From: Torymus aiolomorphi
Lineage: Eukaryota; Arthropoda; Insecta; Hymenoptera; Torymidae
Reading direction: 5' to 3'
Assembly (NCBI GenBank): GCA_036365515.1
Contig: CM070877.1
Coordinates: forward strand, 9,705,101 to 9,769,100
DNA length: 64,000 nucleotides
The position numbers and the translations under genes were made by a program. Under the pieces are notes generated by a model. That model searched no databases. It was not told where the DNA came from and worked only from the letters and a program-made list of their open reading frames with translations. Shown one piece after another: positions 47,458 to 59,473 of the stretch; position 1 is the stretch's first letter; each line of letters starts with the position of its first letter.

Positions 47458-50400
47458 TTAATCTGTTTCAAGCGTATTCACCAAAGGAAAAATGGATTCT
47501 TTATTATTTTTGTAAGGAACACTGATACATTTACTTACAATGGAATTAAGTTCACAGCATACTAACGACGATGTTTTTTCTGCAATAAATGAAAATACAT
47601 TTGAGCGAAATATTCCATTTGAACACAAATTTTCATTTAGTATTTGATATCTCTTTCCTATGATAATCCATTGAATATTTTGTGAATTTAGGTATTCAAT
47701 TTTAAAAATATTTGAAATATTCAATATGATATTTTCTTTTGTGATAATACAACTATTATTACGTTTTTGTAAACGTCTATAATTTGTTGAATGAAAGAGA
47801 ACTGTATTATAAGCAAATCTGTTATAAGCTTCACAATCATCTTTAATTTCTTCTCCTATCAATGTTTCTATTATAACTTTTTCTGTAAGTGACAGTTGAA
47901 CTCTTTTAGCTTTTCCGAATACCTTCAAATTTTCTCCATACAAAATACAATTTTTAACTTTACACTGATTCATCAATTTGACAAATAAAGACCGGGCTTT
48001 TGCACTACACTCATCTTTTTCAAATGTATCTGTATTATTCTTTAGAAACCGTAAGCGGGTATACAATTTACACATTTGTTGTAAAACTGATTGTGTTCCA
48101 TGGAATAATTTTTTAATAGTTCCATTAAAAGTTTCAAATGAAAAAGCAGACCAGGCCCATAACGCTCCATAATTTTTTACGTACAAACATGTGTGATATA
48201 GTAAGTGTATGTTATACTTCATCAATTTTTTTCCGTATAGCGGTTCAACGTTCTTTATAAAATGTATAATAGCTTTTTTCGCTAATCTGAAATCTTCATC
48301 GTTGATTTGTCGTTTCAAGAATATAGTCAAAGAGTAAACAAGTAAAAACCAGTGATTATAATATTTTTTGGCCATAAAATCCTGTAAGGTTGGCAGTGAG
48401 TAGTACAATACAAAATTCTTCCATTCACTGGCTTTATATTTTGTATCAATTATAGGTTTGGGTACCCGCGTAATTTCACGCGGTGGTTTAATTTTTACTA
48501 GTTTATCATTAATTTCTTTTAATTTTGGTCCTAAATACCATGGTTTATTGCAATTTCTAGTGTCGAACCATTCTGTCACAAATGTCTTTACCACTCCTAA
48601 TAGTCCTAATAAGCATGCATGCATGTATTCAGGCGGATATGAATGTATTATATTCATGTATGGAATCTGAGATATTATCGATGGTCCTTTAACGCCTTTG
48701 ACAATTTTTTGTTTCCTTATTGCTAATCTTATTAATTTTTCATGACTTTCCTCTGATCGTAATGTATTTTTGCTGTAGCAGTAAATTCGAGCAGTGCCTC
48801 TATTTACAGGAATCTGCTCTCCTTTTTGGAAACAATAAGAGCAACCGTACAATCCGTTATACTGCTTCACATTTTGAATAGAAGGCCTTGCGACAGAGTC
48901 AACAGTACAAATAATTGTATGTACTTTGATATTTATGATTTCCTTATTGAAATAAGTTGTTGACTGAAACCCATTACTACACAAATCAACCATCTCGTCA
49001 ACGAATGGTTGGAGAAAAAGATTCATAATTGGCTTATTTGCGTTTTTCCACAAACCACAGAGAATAACGTTATTTTTTCTAATCTTATACGGTAGCTCGT
49101 TAATTGATATTTGCAGTGGCCACACGCTTTGTTTTGAAGATTGGAAAATACTCATGCCATCGGTATTCCACGTGATAGTAATGTCATTTTTGTTTATAAC
49201 ATTTTTCGTTACTAATTGTTTGTAGATTTTACTGTTTATGATATCACTGTCATTTTCATCAATTTTACGGAAGTGCTCATACAATTTGCTGTTAACGAAC
49301 TCTATAAGTTGTTTTTTTAATGGAATGTAGATGAAGTACTGTTCCAATTTTTTCAAAACTTTTTTCTGGTATATTTTAGAGCAAATATTACAAGTTGATG
49401 TTTCACCATCAAAAGATAAAATAATGCTACAATCGTCACAATAATAATAGGGGAAGGCGGGGCATGGCGTGTCAGGTAGGTAAGTTTGGCACCCTCATAT
49501 TTTTAATATTAATGAATGCAAAAAATGTAATTTTTACATAAACCTAATTAGATATGCTTTTAGAATTTTCCTCTATACTTTTGAGATTATAGATAATGTT
49601 TAACATTTAATTTAATAAGATTGAAAATCGGTGCTTAGAAACAAGGTTGACTTCATTTTTAAGTCGCTTGGAGCAACGAGAAAATGATTTTTTTTCTAAA
49701 TGAGACCAAACCTATTTGATAGTTTCAACTTTTATCTTTCAAGCCCTGTTTTTGTTTTTTTCAGAAAATCTTTATAAATAATATAATTAAAAAATGAAAA
49801 TGGTATTAAAATGGGGCATGACGTGGCACCCTGGCGGGGCACGCGTGGCACACTCGGGCGTATCAGTGCGCCGCGGCGGCCGCCGAGCGAAGTGATGTAA
49901 CCTACAAACCAAAAGTGGAGCAAGATGGGTTAACAACTACGCAGTGCAATAATTTAGTTTTAAGTAGTTTTTAGTTTCAATTATTAAATTAATAAGTAAA
50001 TAACGATTATTTCGACTGCGTATTAAGTTATAGAGTAGAAAAAACAATGGTAAGGAAGGAATCAATTGTAGATACTCAAACTGCCTTTTTCAATGGTCAG
50101 GTAGTTCAAATATGCTACATAGATGAAAATGATGCAAAATCTTTAAATTTAAACTTATTGTAATAATAATGATAATTTGTTAATCAAACAAAAGTATTAT
50201 GTTGTGATCATATTTTATAAGAAGGAATTTATAATATAAAATCATTTATTAAAATGTAATAATTTATTTTAAAATAAAAATTGTTATGTTCCTTAATAAA
50301 AATAAAATTTTAAATTTTCAATAGACTGATTAATTATTTGATTTTTGAAAATTTTATTATGGCATAATTATTAAAGTATTAATTACTAGAAAAAAGAATT

Positions 50401-52794
50401 GAAAAATACCTATAGTAAAATATTAAATTTGACCGTGCCATGCGTGCCCCGTCGGGTGCCACAATCCACCCGCCGGTGGGGCACGTAGAGCATTTTTTTC
50501 AGAATTTCTTTTCTGTATTTTATCAATTATTAAAAGAAAATGAAAAAAAAGTTAATAGTTTATTTTATTTTATTTTTTTCTGATCTAATTATTCCGTTTT
50601 TGTACATTTTGAAATAATACACGGTTTAGTTGTTATTTTTAATCAAAGTTAGGGTGTCACACGTGCCCCGCCCTCCCCTACTCCTGATATTTAGGATAGT
50701 TAAATGATTTCAAGAAATGGTATTTTGACTTGTATTCTCTATGTGGAAGATGGCAGTCTATCATGCTTATAAAATTATCTAAACCTATTTCGTCTATATT
50801 ATGTCTCAGAGCGTAAGTCATTATAAGTAATTCACTTTCTTTTCTCGATATATCACAACCATTATATAAATTTGAGCGAACCTGAAAAATAAAAATTTAT
50901 TTTCAATTGCGCTTTCAGAAATGCGTTAAAAAACATAAGTAAACTGAATTTAAATTAATTTTAAATTAAAAATGTATATTAATAAGATTTGATATATTTC
51001 TCGTTGAGTTTTATTATTTAATTTATAAATAAAAATGAATCAAATATAATATGTAATACGATTCGTCTTACCTCGTCATGTAATTCTTCATCTGAATCCA
51101 TCCAAGGATCATCATTAAGAAAAGTATCACTATCATCATTGCTTAAATCGTCACTCAAATCGTCACTCAAATCGTCCGTATTGAGCAAAGATTCAGATTC
51201 AATATCGCAATCATCTGTATTATACGAAGACTCTGATTCATCTTCAGGATTTGTGTTAAGAGTTTCATTATGAAAATCAAACTACAGAATAAATAAATTA
51301 AAGTTATTTCTTTTTTATTAAAATTTTATGAGTTAACAGTAGAATATGAAAAAACCTGTTCAGAATTATGTACTTCAAAATGTACATCTGACGATGAACT
51401 GGAATCCACGGTATCATTTAAAATGGCCATAGCTTCTTCGTGATCTCTGGTATGAAATGCATTCTATGAAATAATGAAAATATATTAATTCATTAACGAC
51501 CAAAATACCAAAATTATTATTCTGAATGTTAAGAAATAAACATGTAAGAATAAATATGTGATTTTTTATATTTTTCTGGGCGAAACTAACCTTCGCAGAT
51601 TTTATATCTACAGCTTTAGAATTATCGATATTATCTGAAGATTCTCTAAGTTCAACTTTTTTATGACATGAACTTAATGAGGAAGATTGTATATTATTAT
51701 CTAATGATTCTGTAACCTCATCTTGTTCATGACACGAACTTCTTGGGGATGAGTTTTTACAATCTTCGTTGTCAGAGGGATCGCTTGAAGATTCTACATA
51801 ATCTTTATCATCCAGATTAGCCTAAAATGAAAAAAAAATTAACTTTTGCACTTTTACTTGTACAGTGTATACGCCTGTATAGTTGCTTAGATAGTTAATT
51901 AATATAGTAGCTGTGATGTTCGGTATAAACAAAAATTATTTAAGAGAATTTTAATATAATGTCATTTTTACTATAAAACTATTTTTTTTTCAAATAAATG
52001 TTTATTTAAAAATATTTACTTTCGTTCTATAGCCACCCGAACGGAAATCGATTTAGAGCTAACATTAGGGCCTCTATGCAGTCCTTACAATTTATCCGGG
52101 CTTATTATTTCTTCTTAATTTCATGTATTAAATAACTAATCGCGCACGAAGCTCTAAAATTGCCCGAAATTTAAGAAATCATCATGTCATCCTAGACAAC
52201 TTACTTGCATAATAACTTCAAAAGTACCCAAATACCGAAAATCAATTTTAACATAAAAATGACACCACGTGTATGCGATATTAAGGCTTCTGTAGGGCGG
52301 GGATCCGGAGATGAACGTGAGGTCGTAGTCAGGGCCACATGAGGTAACCCTTTTACGGTGTTTGTCCGGCGTCACTAAGTCTCTATCAAGACCTTTACTA
52401 GGGGCCCTTACAGAGAACCTGATTGGGCCCTTACAAACATCTAAGGCAAGACTGCGATTCCCGCTTTACCGAAATCATGACGTTTCATTTAATTAAATAA
52501 TTTCTAAATATTAATTAAGAAAAATGTGACCCTCAAATCTCCATGAACACATACACACGCGCGCGCGCACGCATACATACACACACATTTTATGCTAAAA
52601 TTTATCTAACATTCTTTTAAAATATTTTTGTTTTCTTAAGGTTATCTTAGATTATTAAAGTATAATTTTACCTCGTCAGCTGATCTTTTCTTATGCCGAC
52701 ATAATAACGTTGATGTCGGCACTTTTATAGTCGGATCTTTTAAATATGATCTGTAAGGTCCTCTTGTCTTTTCTGGAGTTTTTTTTTCAGCCAT
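47458..52794 (-). pseudogene. CACTA/EnSpm (tnp2-type) transposase, interrupted by a TIR element
   Basis: Exons 52794-52672, 51821-51591, 51463-51356, 51281-51072 and 50881-50679, the last continuing at 49447-47458 beyond the insertion. All introns are GT-AG in phase 0, and about 954 codons result when the insert and one TA are discounted. The N-terminal third is acidic and Ser-rich with Asp-Asp repeats. A CxxC...CxxC site (YYCDDCSII, CNICSKIY) lies at the start of the large exon. Tnp2/Transposase_21 features follow: WNTDGMSIFQSSKQSVWPLQ, ILCGLWKNANKP, GLYGCSYC, HSYPPEYMHACLLGLLGVVK and, as in DUF4218, HLLYHTCLYVKNYGALWAWS. The large exon itself has no stop. The nested insertion inactivates the gene unless spliced out. 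Confidence 0.82.
49450..50678. mobile_element. TA-flanked TIR transposon, copy B
   Basis: 1,229 bp with TA at 49,448-49,449 and 50,679-50,680, and termini GGGGAAGGCGGGGCA and an inverted partner ending GCCCCGCCCTCCCC. Closely similar to copy A over both arms. Lacks the 1.9-kb retroposon and most of the coding remnant. It sits inside the coding exon of the CACTA transposase: deleting it with one TA leaves that frame uninterrupted, which confirms the TA target duplication. Confidence 0.95.
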
Positions 52795-53060
52795 GTTTTA
52801 TTTTTATAAGTTATGCTCAACTGTTTAACAAAAAATAATTAGTAACATCATTCAACTATACTTAATATGGATTTTCCGAATGAGTTATATCAATTAAAAG
52901 CTGTACATATTTTTAGCAAAATTTTCTGCAGAATACGATACGATTGTTCCATCAAATTTACCATAGAAACTATGCATATTTTACACCTACAATTTTGCAT
53001 AATTTCTACCAAAATCTCAAATGTTAAACTTACGGCTACATCAAAACTGGTCTAAATTAT

Positions 53061-53731
53061 TTTTGAAGGAACACCTTCCAGACACGTTTTTTCTTCTTTT
53101 TTTATACTTTCAAGTGAAAGAAAATACTCGTGCACAATCGAAAACGCGTGAGTGACACGGTTTTATTTGCTATAAATGATGCTTTTTAAATACTCAAAAC
53201 TGACATTTCTTCAAATAGTGATATCATTTTGACAAGAAGAATCCTACAGAAATATAAATGAATAGAATAGAAGTAGAAAGCAAGCGCTTTCATTACATTT
53301 TTTTAACTTAAAATACGTTGATTCCTTCAAAAGTTACGTAAATTTTAAGATAAGTTTAAAATACATAAAATATTATGCCGATGTACAGGATTCAGTCATT
53401 CTCGACTTTTACCGCTTTTCAACATTTTTCGTTCATTTTAAACTTATCTTCAAACTTACATAACTGTTGAAGGTATCAGCCTATTTTAATTTTCAAACAA
53501 ATAAACGAAAGCCCTTGCTTTCTACTTTTATTTCCTTTATGTAAAATTTTTATAGGATTCTTCCTACCAAAATGATTGCAATTTGATGAAAGTCACTTTT
53601 GAGCATTTTTAATAAATCATTTATTGTAAAGAAAATAATGTCATCCACGCATTTTTAATTGTACATGAGTATTGTCTATTACTTGAAGGTATACATAACA
53701 AAAAGCATGTCCGGAAGGTGTACCTTCAAAA
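53061..53731. mobile_element. Foldback element with about 300-bp imperfect arms
   Basis: The ends TTTTGAAGGAACACCTTCCA and the inverse of GGAAGGTGTACCTTCAAAA match, and matching continues inward, e.g. AAGAATCCTACAGAAAT and AAGTAGAAAGCAAGCGCTTT are mirrored around 53,510-53,580. No coding potential. A transcript would form a long imperfect hairpin. Confidence 0.75.
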
Positions 53732-53895
53732 AAGACTTTGATCAGCTTTGATAAACTGTAAGTTAAACTTTTTTGTAAAATTTTTCATATAAAGTAATTA
53801 TACATATTACGTCCGTGTACGTTCGCGTACTTTCGCACACTTTTTGCTTACAGAAATATTTATTAATTAACAGTTATTTTATGTCTAAAATACCG

Positions 53896-54470
53896 CACCT
53901 AGTCACAGCCTTTCTCAAATATAGACAGATTTAGCGCATGTAAAGCAACAGCCACGAGAGAAAGTATCTGAGTACGGGTTAAGAGTTATGCAAATTCCCC
54001 AAAAGGCCCGGGAATTTATAAACGAAATTTTCGATTCTATTGTAGCCCGAGGTATTGAGGGAACAACAAACACGGCCATCGAATGTTTTACTTTAGGTCT
54101 AGAGTCAGAGATAGCAACGGGAAACAATTTTCCACCCTCGAAACTGATATCAGCACTGCTATAACCTGCGAGCGACACGTGCACTAGCGAAGGGAACTCC
54201 ATGGGGAAAAACTAGAGGAATGTCGGAAACGGACGTACTGTCATATCGCGGAGCCACAAAAAGAGGAGAAACCAGAAAGGAAAAAAACGCAATTGCTATC
54301 GATGCGGAGAAATGGGTCATATCGCACGAAATTGTCGTGAGACGGAGAATACGAATCCTCATTGTAGCTATTGTAAGATGTGGAGGCACACTTCCGAATC
54401 ATGTAGACGACGGTGTAAGAACACTCTTCCAGTAATAATCACCCTCTCGCGATAGAATATCCATCGCGAT
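53896..54470 (+). pseudogene. Gypsy gag, 3' fragment with two zinc knuckles
   Basis: Resumes with capsid-like residues (KVSEYGLRVMQIPQKAREFI, IECFTLGLESEIA) and then, after stops and a frame change, two CCHC zinc knuckles from about 54,294: CYRCGEMGHIARNC and CSYCKMWRHTSESC. Both keep the C-x2-C-x4-H-x4-C spacing. An in-frame TAG lies near 53,929. Confidence 0.75.
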
Positions 54471-55518
54471 CCTTCTCAAATAACAACGCTCGTCCTTTAA
54501 ACTCGAACGGGGTTCAGCATGACGGGCGCAATGTTGAACTAACTTCGTCGCGACAACCAAGCGTCCATACCCGCGCCCATTTATCCTTGCCCATGATACC
54601 TCCCAGAGGTTAAAATCTCCTATCGATGTTCTAAAAAGTAAGGACCTAATCAAAAACATGCCGCGGTTCCTTAATGATACAGGTTCTGAGCTTAATATAA
54701 TTAAACAAAGTCTTATTAAACCTAATTTATTCATTGACAAAAACACTGTGATTAGCTGGGATAGGTGAGGGATTGGTTTTGACTCAAGGATACATAAGAA
54801 TAAATTTAGATGAAGGTTATTGCCGAATGTATATAGTACCCGATAGTTTTCCCATAGAAACAGACGGAATTTTGGACATAGATTTTCTAAGAGAACAAGA
54901 TGCAATCTTATCTTTTCGTAGTGATGCTCTTCTATGAGGAAACCCGTTCCTTTCGTTAGCCATGATGTTCTTTATCTTCCTGCTAGAACAAAAACGCTAG
55001 TTAAAATCACTGTTAATAAACTCAATCGTTTGTCCAGCTACTTACCCAAGATAAATGCGGGTCTAGGAATTTTTATTGGAGAATGCTTGGTGAAGAGCGA
55101 TAACGGTAGAGCCTCTTTATTCGCGATAAATTCCACATCGGAAGATGTAAGTCTCATTCTTCCCCCGCCAGTCGAGTTAGATTCTTATGGCGGCATCGTC
55201 AGGTCTATACGCGTTATTAAAACTACAAATGAACCTGAGACTAAGGCCAATATTCAACTCAGAATAGATAAAATACTTGAGATGCTTGATTTAAAAGACC
55301 TTGATCAGTTGGAAAAGGATAGTATAGGAAAATTAATTTCAGAATTTCCTTGTCAATTCCATTTGCCGAACGATAAGCTTAGCGAAACTTCTAAGATCAC
55401 ACATAAAATTCCAACTACCGATAATGTTCCCATTAACGTAACGCAATACCGCTATCCACCTCATTTTCGGAACATAGTACAAAAACAAGTTCAAGAATTA
55501 ATTAATAATGATACTGTA

Positions 55519-56521
55519 CACTGAGAAAAATGTTGTAGTAAATTTTATTATAACTGTAATAAAAATTACTATAAAGTATAGGAAGGGTGAGACAAATACA
55601 CTTTATGCTGCATTTTTATTATAATTGTATGAATAATTACAAAATTTCTTGTAATTTTTATGACAGTTGTTGATTAGAAATTATTACGAAATAAAAGAAA
55701 AATTGCTATACACATAGCAAAAACTGTGATATAATAAAATTTAAAATATATGCTTTTAATTTTTATTAGAATAGAATATAAATTTTATTTTGTAGTGTTT
55801 AAATTTTATTTTGTAGCGTATAAATTTTATTTTGTAGCGTATTAAAAATTACTATAAACATAGTAAGAAGTGCCACATTCAAAAATTGCTACAGGCCATA
55901 AAAAAGTTTGCTATCCAACATAGTAAAAATTGCTACAACATTAGTACTTTCTGCGCAGATCAAGGCGCCCACGTGTCTGATTGAGGTTATGTTTCTAAGG
56001 GAATTTCACTTTGTCTTGCTTTTAAGTTTACAAAACATTCAAAACCTTACTTCAATTATTTTATTTTTATATTATGCACATTAATGATAAGTTTCTTTGT
56101 GTTATCAAAGTTATTTATTGTCATTATTTAATATTATCTGAAATTTTCTTGAAATCGATGGTTTGACATGTACAAGTTCCAAAATTTTACACTCAAGAAT
56201 CCTATTTGGGTAAGTGGTTAGCGCGTCCGATTGCCGCGGTGAAGGTTGCAGGTTCGATCCCAATGCTCGTAAAAAAAATATTTTTATTTCTCATTTTAAT
56301 TTATTTTCACATTAAATATTGTATGATTAGAGTCTGAAAATAGTTCTGAAAACAGGAAGAACGAGAAAAAATTTAACTTTTTGAAATTTAAGGTCATTCA
56401 TAAAAATTACTATGTTGCATAGCAAAAATTGTTATAATTTCGATTTGTCCCTCCGTTCCTACAAAATATAGTAATTTTTCTTATGTTTATAATAAATTTT
56501 ACTACAACATTTCTCTCAGTG
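55519..56521. mobile_element. 1,003-bp TIR element (TA target duplication) with an internal tRNA-like sequence
   Basis: TA at 55,517-55,518 and 56,522-56,523. Termini CACTGAGAAAAATGTTGTAG and its inverse (CTACAACATTTCTCTCAGTG) match for more than 30 bp. AT-rich with repeated GTAATTTTTATTA-type words and no ORF. Removing it with one TA leaves the Gypsy RT frame uninterrupted, so it inserted after the retrotransposon. A Pol III-type tRNA-like block lies at about 56,206-56,268. Confidence 0.9.
56206..56268 (+). other. tRNA-like (SINE-head-like) sequence
   Basis: A box-A-like TTGGGTAAGTGGTTAGCGCG and a near-consensus box B, GGTTCGATCCC (56,251-56,261), are spaced as in a tRNA and followed by an A-rich run (56,271-56,279). 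The anticodon arm does not pair well and no clear anticodon can be read, so this is a tRNA-derived sequence, not a functional tRNA gene. Confidence 0.6.
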
Positions 56522-57500
56522 TAGAAGAATCAGAATCACCTTATAACTCCCCCTTATGGATAGTCCCTAAAAAACCGGATTTACAAGGAAATAAGAGATG
56601 TCGATTAGTAATTGATTTTCGCGCATTAAATGAAAAAAGTTGCTTCCGCGTATCCTCTCCCTAACATAACGGAAATCCTTGACCAATTAGGTAGGAGCAA
56701 GTATTTCTCTACACTCGACTTAGCCTCAGGGTTTCACCAAGCTCCCGTAGATCCCGCAGACGCTCCTAAAACCGCATTTTCTACTCCGTTTAATCATTTA
56801 CTGTATAAGAGAATGCCCATGGGATTAAAAGGCGCCCCCTCTACATTCCAAGTTCTTATGGATACGGTTCTCACCGGGTTGCAAGGTATCTAGTTATTTG
56901 TTTATATGGATGACCTAGTAGTATATGCTGAATCTCTTAAGGATCATTCTCGAAAATTAAAAAAACTTTTTGAAAGATTAAAAACAGCCGGTCTCACCTT
57001 GCAGCCTGATAAGTGCCTCTTTTTGAAAAAAGAAGTTGTTTATCTCGGTCATGTAATCTCAGAGCAAGGCGTAAGACCCGACCCTCAGAAAACCCAGGCC
57101 GTATCGGATTTCCCACGCCCAATTAACGCTAAAAACATAAAATAATTTTTGGGGTTAGCCGGATACTATCGTCGGTTTATCCCCGACTTTGCTAAAATCG
57201 CCAGACCGCTCCATTACCTTTTACAGAAGGAAATTAAATTTACGTGGGGACAAGCGCAAGAGAATGCTTTTGCCATTCGTAAACAAAAACTTTGTTCCCA
57301 AACCTTATTACAATACTCTGATTTCAACTCACCCTTCGTGGTAATAACGTTACGCGCACGCTGGAAAACTGGAACCCCGAAATTAATTATTTGCACAGGT
57401 GAGGTAATCATCCCGCTTCCAGACGATAGATTAGGAATTATCAGTGAGGCCCATGATTCAGCGATCGTCGTATCCATGAGCAATATTTTTGGCCGGGAAT

Positions 57501-58421
57501 AAAAGAAAACGATTCGGAATATGTTAGAACCTGCGCGGAATGTCAGAAAAAGAAATTAGTTCGAGTAAAAACAAAGCAGCCCATGAGAATCACTATACTA
57601 CCCCTAGTAGGGCGTTCGAGGTTTTGGAGATGGATATCATGGGACTCCTACCCTGTAACCGTATCCGGAAATAAATATATCTTGACCCTGCAATGTAATT
57701 TGCCCAAATATTCTGATGCCCTTCCCATGCCTGATATGACCGCTGAAGTGGTTGTGACGGCTTTAGTTCACGATTTTATAATTTGATTCGGTTGCCCCGA
57801 AGCTATAAAAACCGATCAAGGTAGTAATTTTCAAAGTAGTCTGATGCAAAAGGTAGCTAAAATATTTAAAATCAAACAATTACGATCCACTTCCTTTCAT
57901 CCTCAAACCATGGGATCCTTAGAAAGAAGCCATCATTCATTAGTAGAATATTTAAAAATGTTTACAGATAAAACTGATTGGGACACTTGGATTAGGATGG
58001 CTATGTTTTCGTACAATGCGACCGTTCACTCAGCGCACGGTTTTACCCCCCCCCCCCCCCCCCACGAGTTAATTTTTGGACAAAAGACGCGATTACCTCC
58101 GAGTTTAAAACAAAAACTGTAGAAAAAACATACGAGATGTATTTGGACGAATTAATATTTAAGCTAAATGACACTCAAAAAATGGCAAACGCGCGATTAT
58201 TAGAGGCTAAGGAACTTAAATACAAAAGAAGAATTAAAGTCGAAGAGGAAGTATATTTATTAAAAGAACCCCAAGTAGGTAAATTTGACGAGCAATACGC
58301 AGGCCGCTATAAAATAATTGAATTAATAGGCGATAGAAACGCGGGAATAGATATAGGAAATAATAAAACTAAGGTAGTCCATTTAGACATATTAAAACAC
58401 GCGTATTTGCGACCTAGCTAA
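57501..58421 (+). pseudogene. Gypsy integrase, broken
   Basis: Contains degenerate core residues (GNKYILTLQCNLPKYSDALP), a TGA at 57,784-57,786, the second catalytic-Asp region (KTDQGSNFQS), the catalytic Glu region (LERSHHSLVEYL), and a C-terminal GYKIIEL-type segment that reads YAGRYKIIELIGDRN and ends at 58,421. The HHCC zinc site is not intact. A run of C bases at 58,046-58,063 also disturbs the frame. Confidence 0.8.
58046..58063. repeat. Poly(C) run of 18
   Basis: Eighteen consecutive C inside the integrase remnant. Long C runs are rare in this AT-rich DNA and prone to length error in sequencing. Confidence 0.95.
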
Positions 58422-59290
58422 TTTTAGCCATTTCTTTCTCCTCTACGCGATATTCATAATGTTACTCTGTGCGGTATTTGTATGTTTAGATTTTGTGTGC
58501 GACCTAATCATAAATTCATGTATCTTGTTGTAATTAAATTAATGATAATAAAGTAAGGGTCATAGGAGAGATGGCCAGGGCTCGCCTTAAAGGTTAAAAT
58601 CCAGAATGTTTTAAGATAATCCCTTGTTTTATACCCTGGAGATGGGAAACCAAAAGTACTCTTGATACATTGTATCAGGATGGGTCCCGGCGAGCCATAG
58701 GAAGCACCTCACGGAAGGGAGCGATTGCAGGGGCTCCCTTCACCCTTAAAAACAAAATTTTGACAAAGACACGGAGTGGGGAATTTAATAAATAAACTAA
58801 TTAAAGTCGAACTAAAAATTTCGATGTCTTACCCCTAAAACGAGATTTTGATGGAAATCGCGAGAATCACAGATTTAGATACTGGGACGTAATTAAGATT
58901 CGAAAATCCCCTTAAAAACCAAATTTTAAGCGAAATTCAAAGACATAGAAAATTAACTGGAAGTCTCATATAAAAAATATATACAAATAACAAGATTCGA
59001 TCGAGATTAGAAAATTTTCCAGGAAAAAAAAAACCAAAGTAAATCAAATTCAAACAATCATTTAGATAACGACTTATCCTTTAAATACATCTTTCTTTCT
59101 CCTCCAGGAAAATAAAATTTATCAATATAATTCTAGAGCCTCGAAAGTTAATTATCCCCTTTAGAGTAAGATTTCATCTCTTGAAAATAAATTCCCCCCC
59201 TGCTTTAATGCTTTAAATAAACTTCCAGGAAAGCTGAATATTTGACTCATAAAACAATTTTTTTTTATATATTCAATAGTTAATAACTTC
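58422..59290. other. Post-integrase region, candidate 3' LTR
   Basis: Non-coding, AT-rich. From about 58,740 onward (to about 59,820) a diverged motif CACCCTTAAAACAAAATTTTG recurs at irregular spacing, perhaps an old tandem array or LTR substructure. No clean partner of the 44.4-45.5 kb leader was found. Confidence 0.35.
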
Positions 59291-59473
59291 ACCCCATGCT
59301 ATTACTCAAAATTGGGTTCCCGTTTTTCTCATTCAATTTTTAATTTTTAAGGAAAAAACTCTTTGATACGTTATAGTTCTTTATTAAACTTAAAATGTGT
59401 CAAAGAATTTTTTTCAAAAAGTTTAAAATTGAGGGAGAAAAACGGAAACCCAGAATTGAGTAATAGAGTGGGT
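59291..59473. repeat. Inverted repeat, about 50-bp arms (MITE-like)
   Basis: CTATTACTCAAAATTGGGTT (from 59,299) is mirrored by AACCCAGAATTGAGTAATAG (ending at about 59,466). Matching includes the GTTTTTCTC and CAATTTTTAA words inward. About 180 bp in total. Confidence 0.65.

Larger units (their letters stand above)
46662..53895. mobile_element. 7.2-kb block inserted in Gypsy gag, mainly a CACTA/EnSpm transposon
   Basis: Gag-like coding ends at about 46,661 and resumes at about 53,896 with residues expected downstream. Short similar words flank the block (TTACG left, TACCG right), so the junctions are approximate. It contains a minus-strand CACTA transposase, a left subterminal repeat array, the second copy of the TA-flanked element and, near the right end, a separate foldback element. 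Terminal inverted repeats were not resolved, so the block may be more than one insertion. Confidence 0.7.
54600..57500 (+). pseudogene. Gypsy protease and reverse transcriptase, broken
   Basis: An aspartic-protease motif with DTGSE lies near 54,673. A 196-codon open stretch (54,934-55,524) leads into the RT N-terminus, which is interrupted by a transposon at 55,519-56,521. RT then resumes with fingers/palm residues (YFSTLDLASGFHQ, KRMPMGLKGAPSTFQ, and the YMDD box at about 56,903-56,914). Breaks seen: a frameshift near 56,630, TAG at 56,891-56,893 and TAA at 57,143-57,145. The RT thumb-connection continues (GLAGYYRRFIPDFAKIARPL), but the RNase H catalytic core is largely missing after about 57,340, where the sequence jumps toward the integrase N-terminus. 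Confidence 0.85.

Noticed and set aside
56198..56275. Functional tRNA gene
   Set aside because: Box B is good but the anticodon and acceptor stems do not pair and no anticodon is readable.
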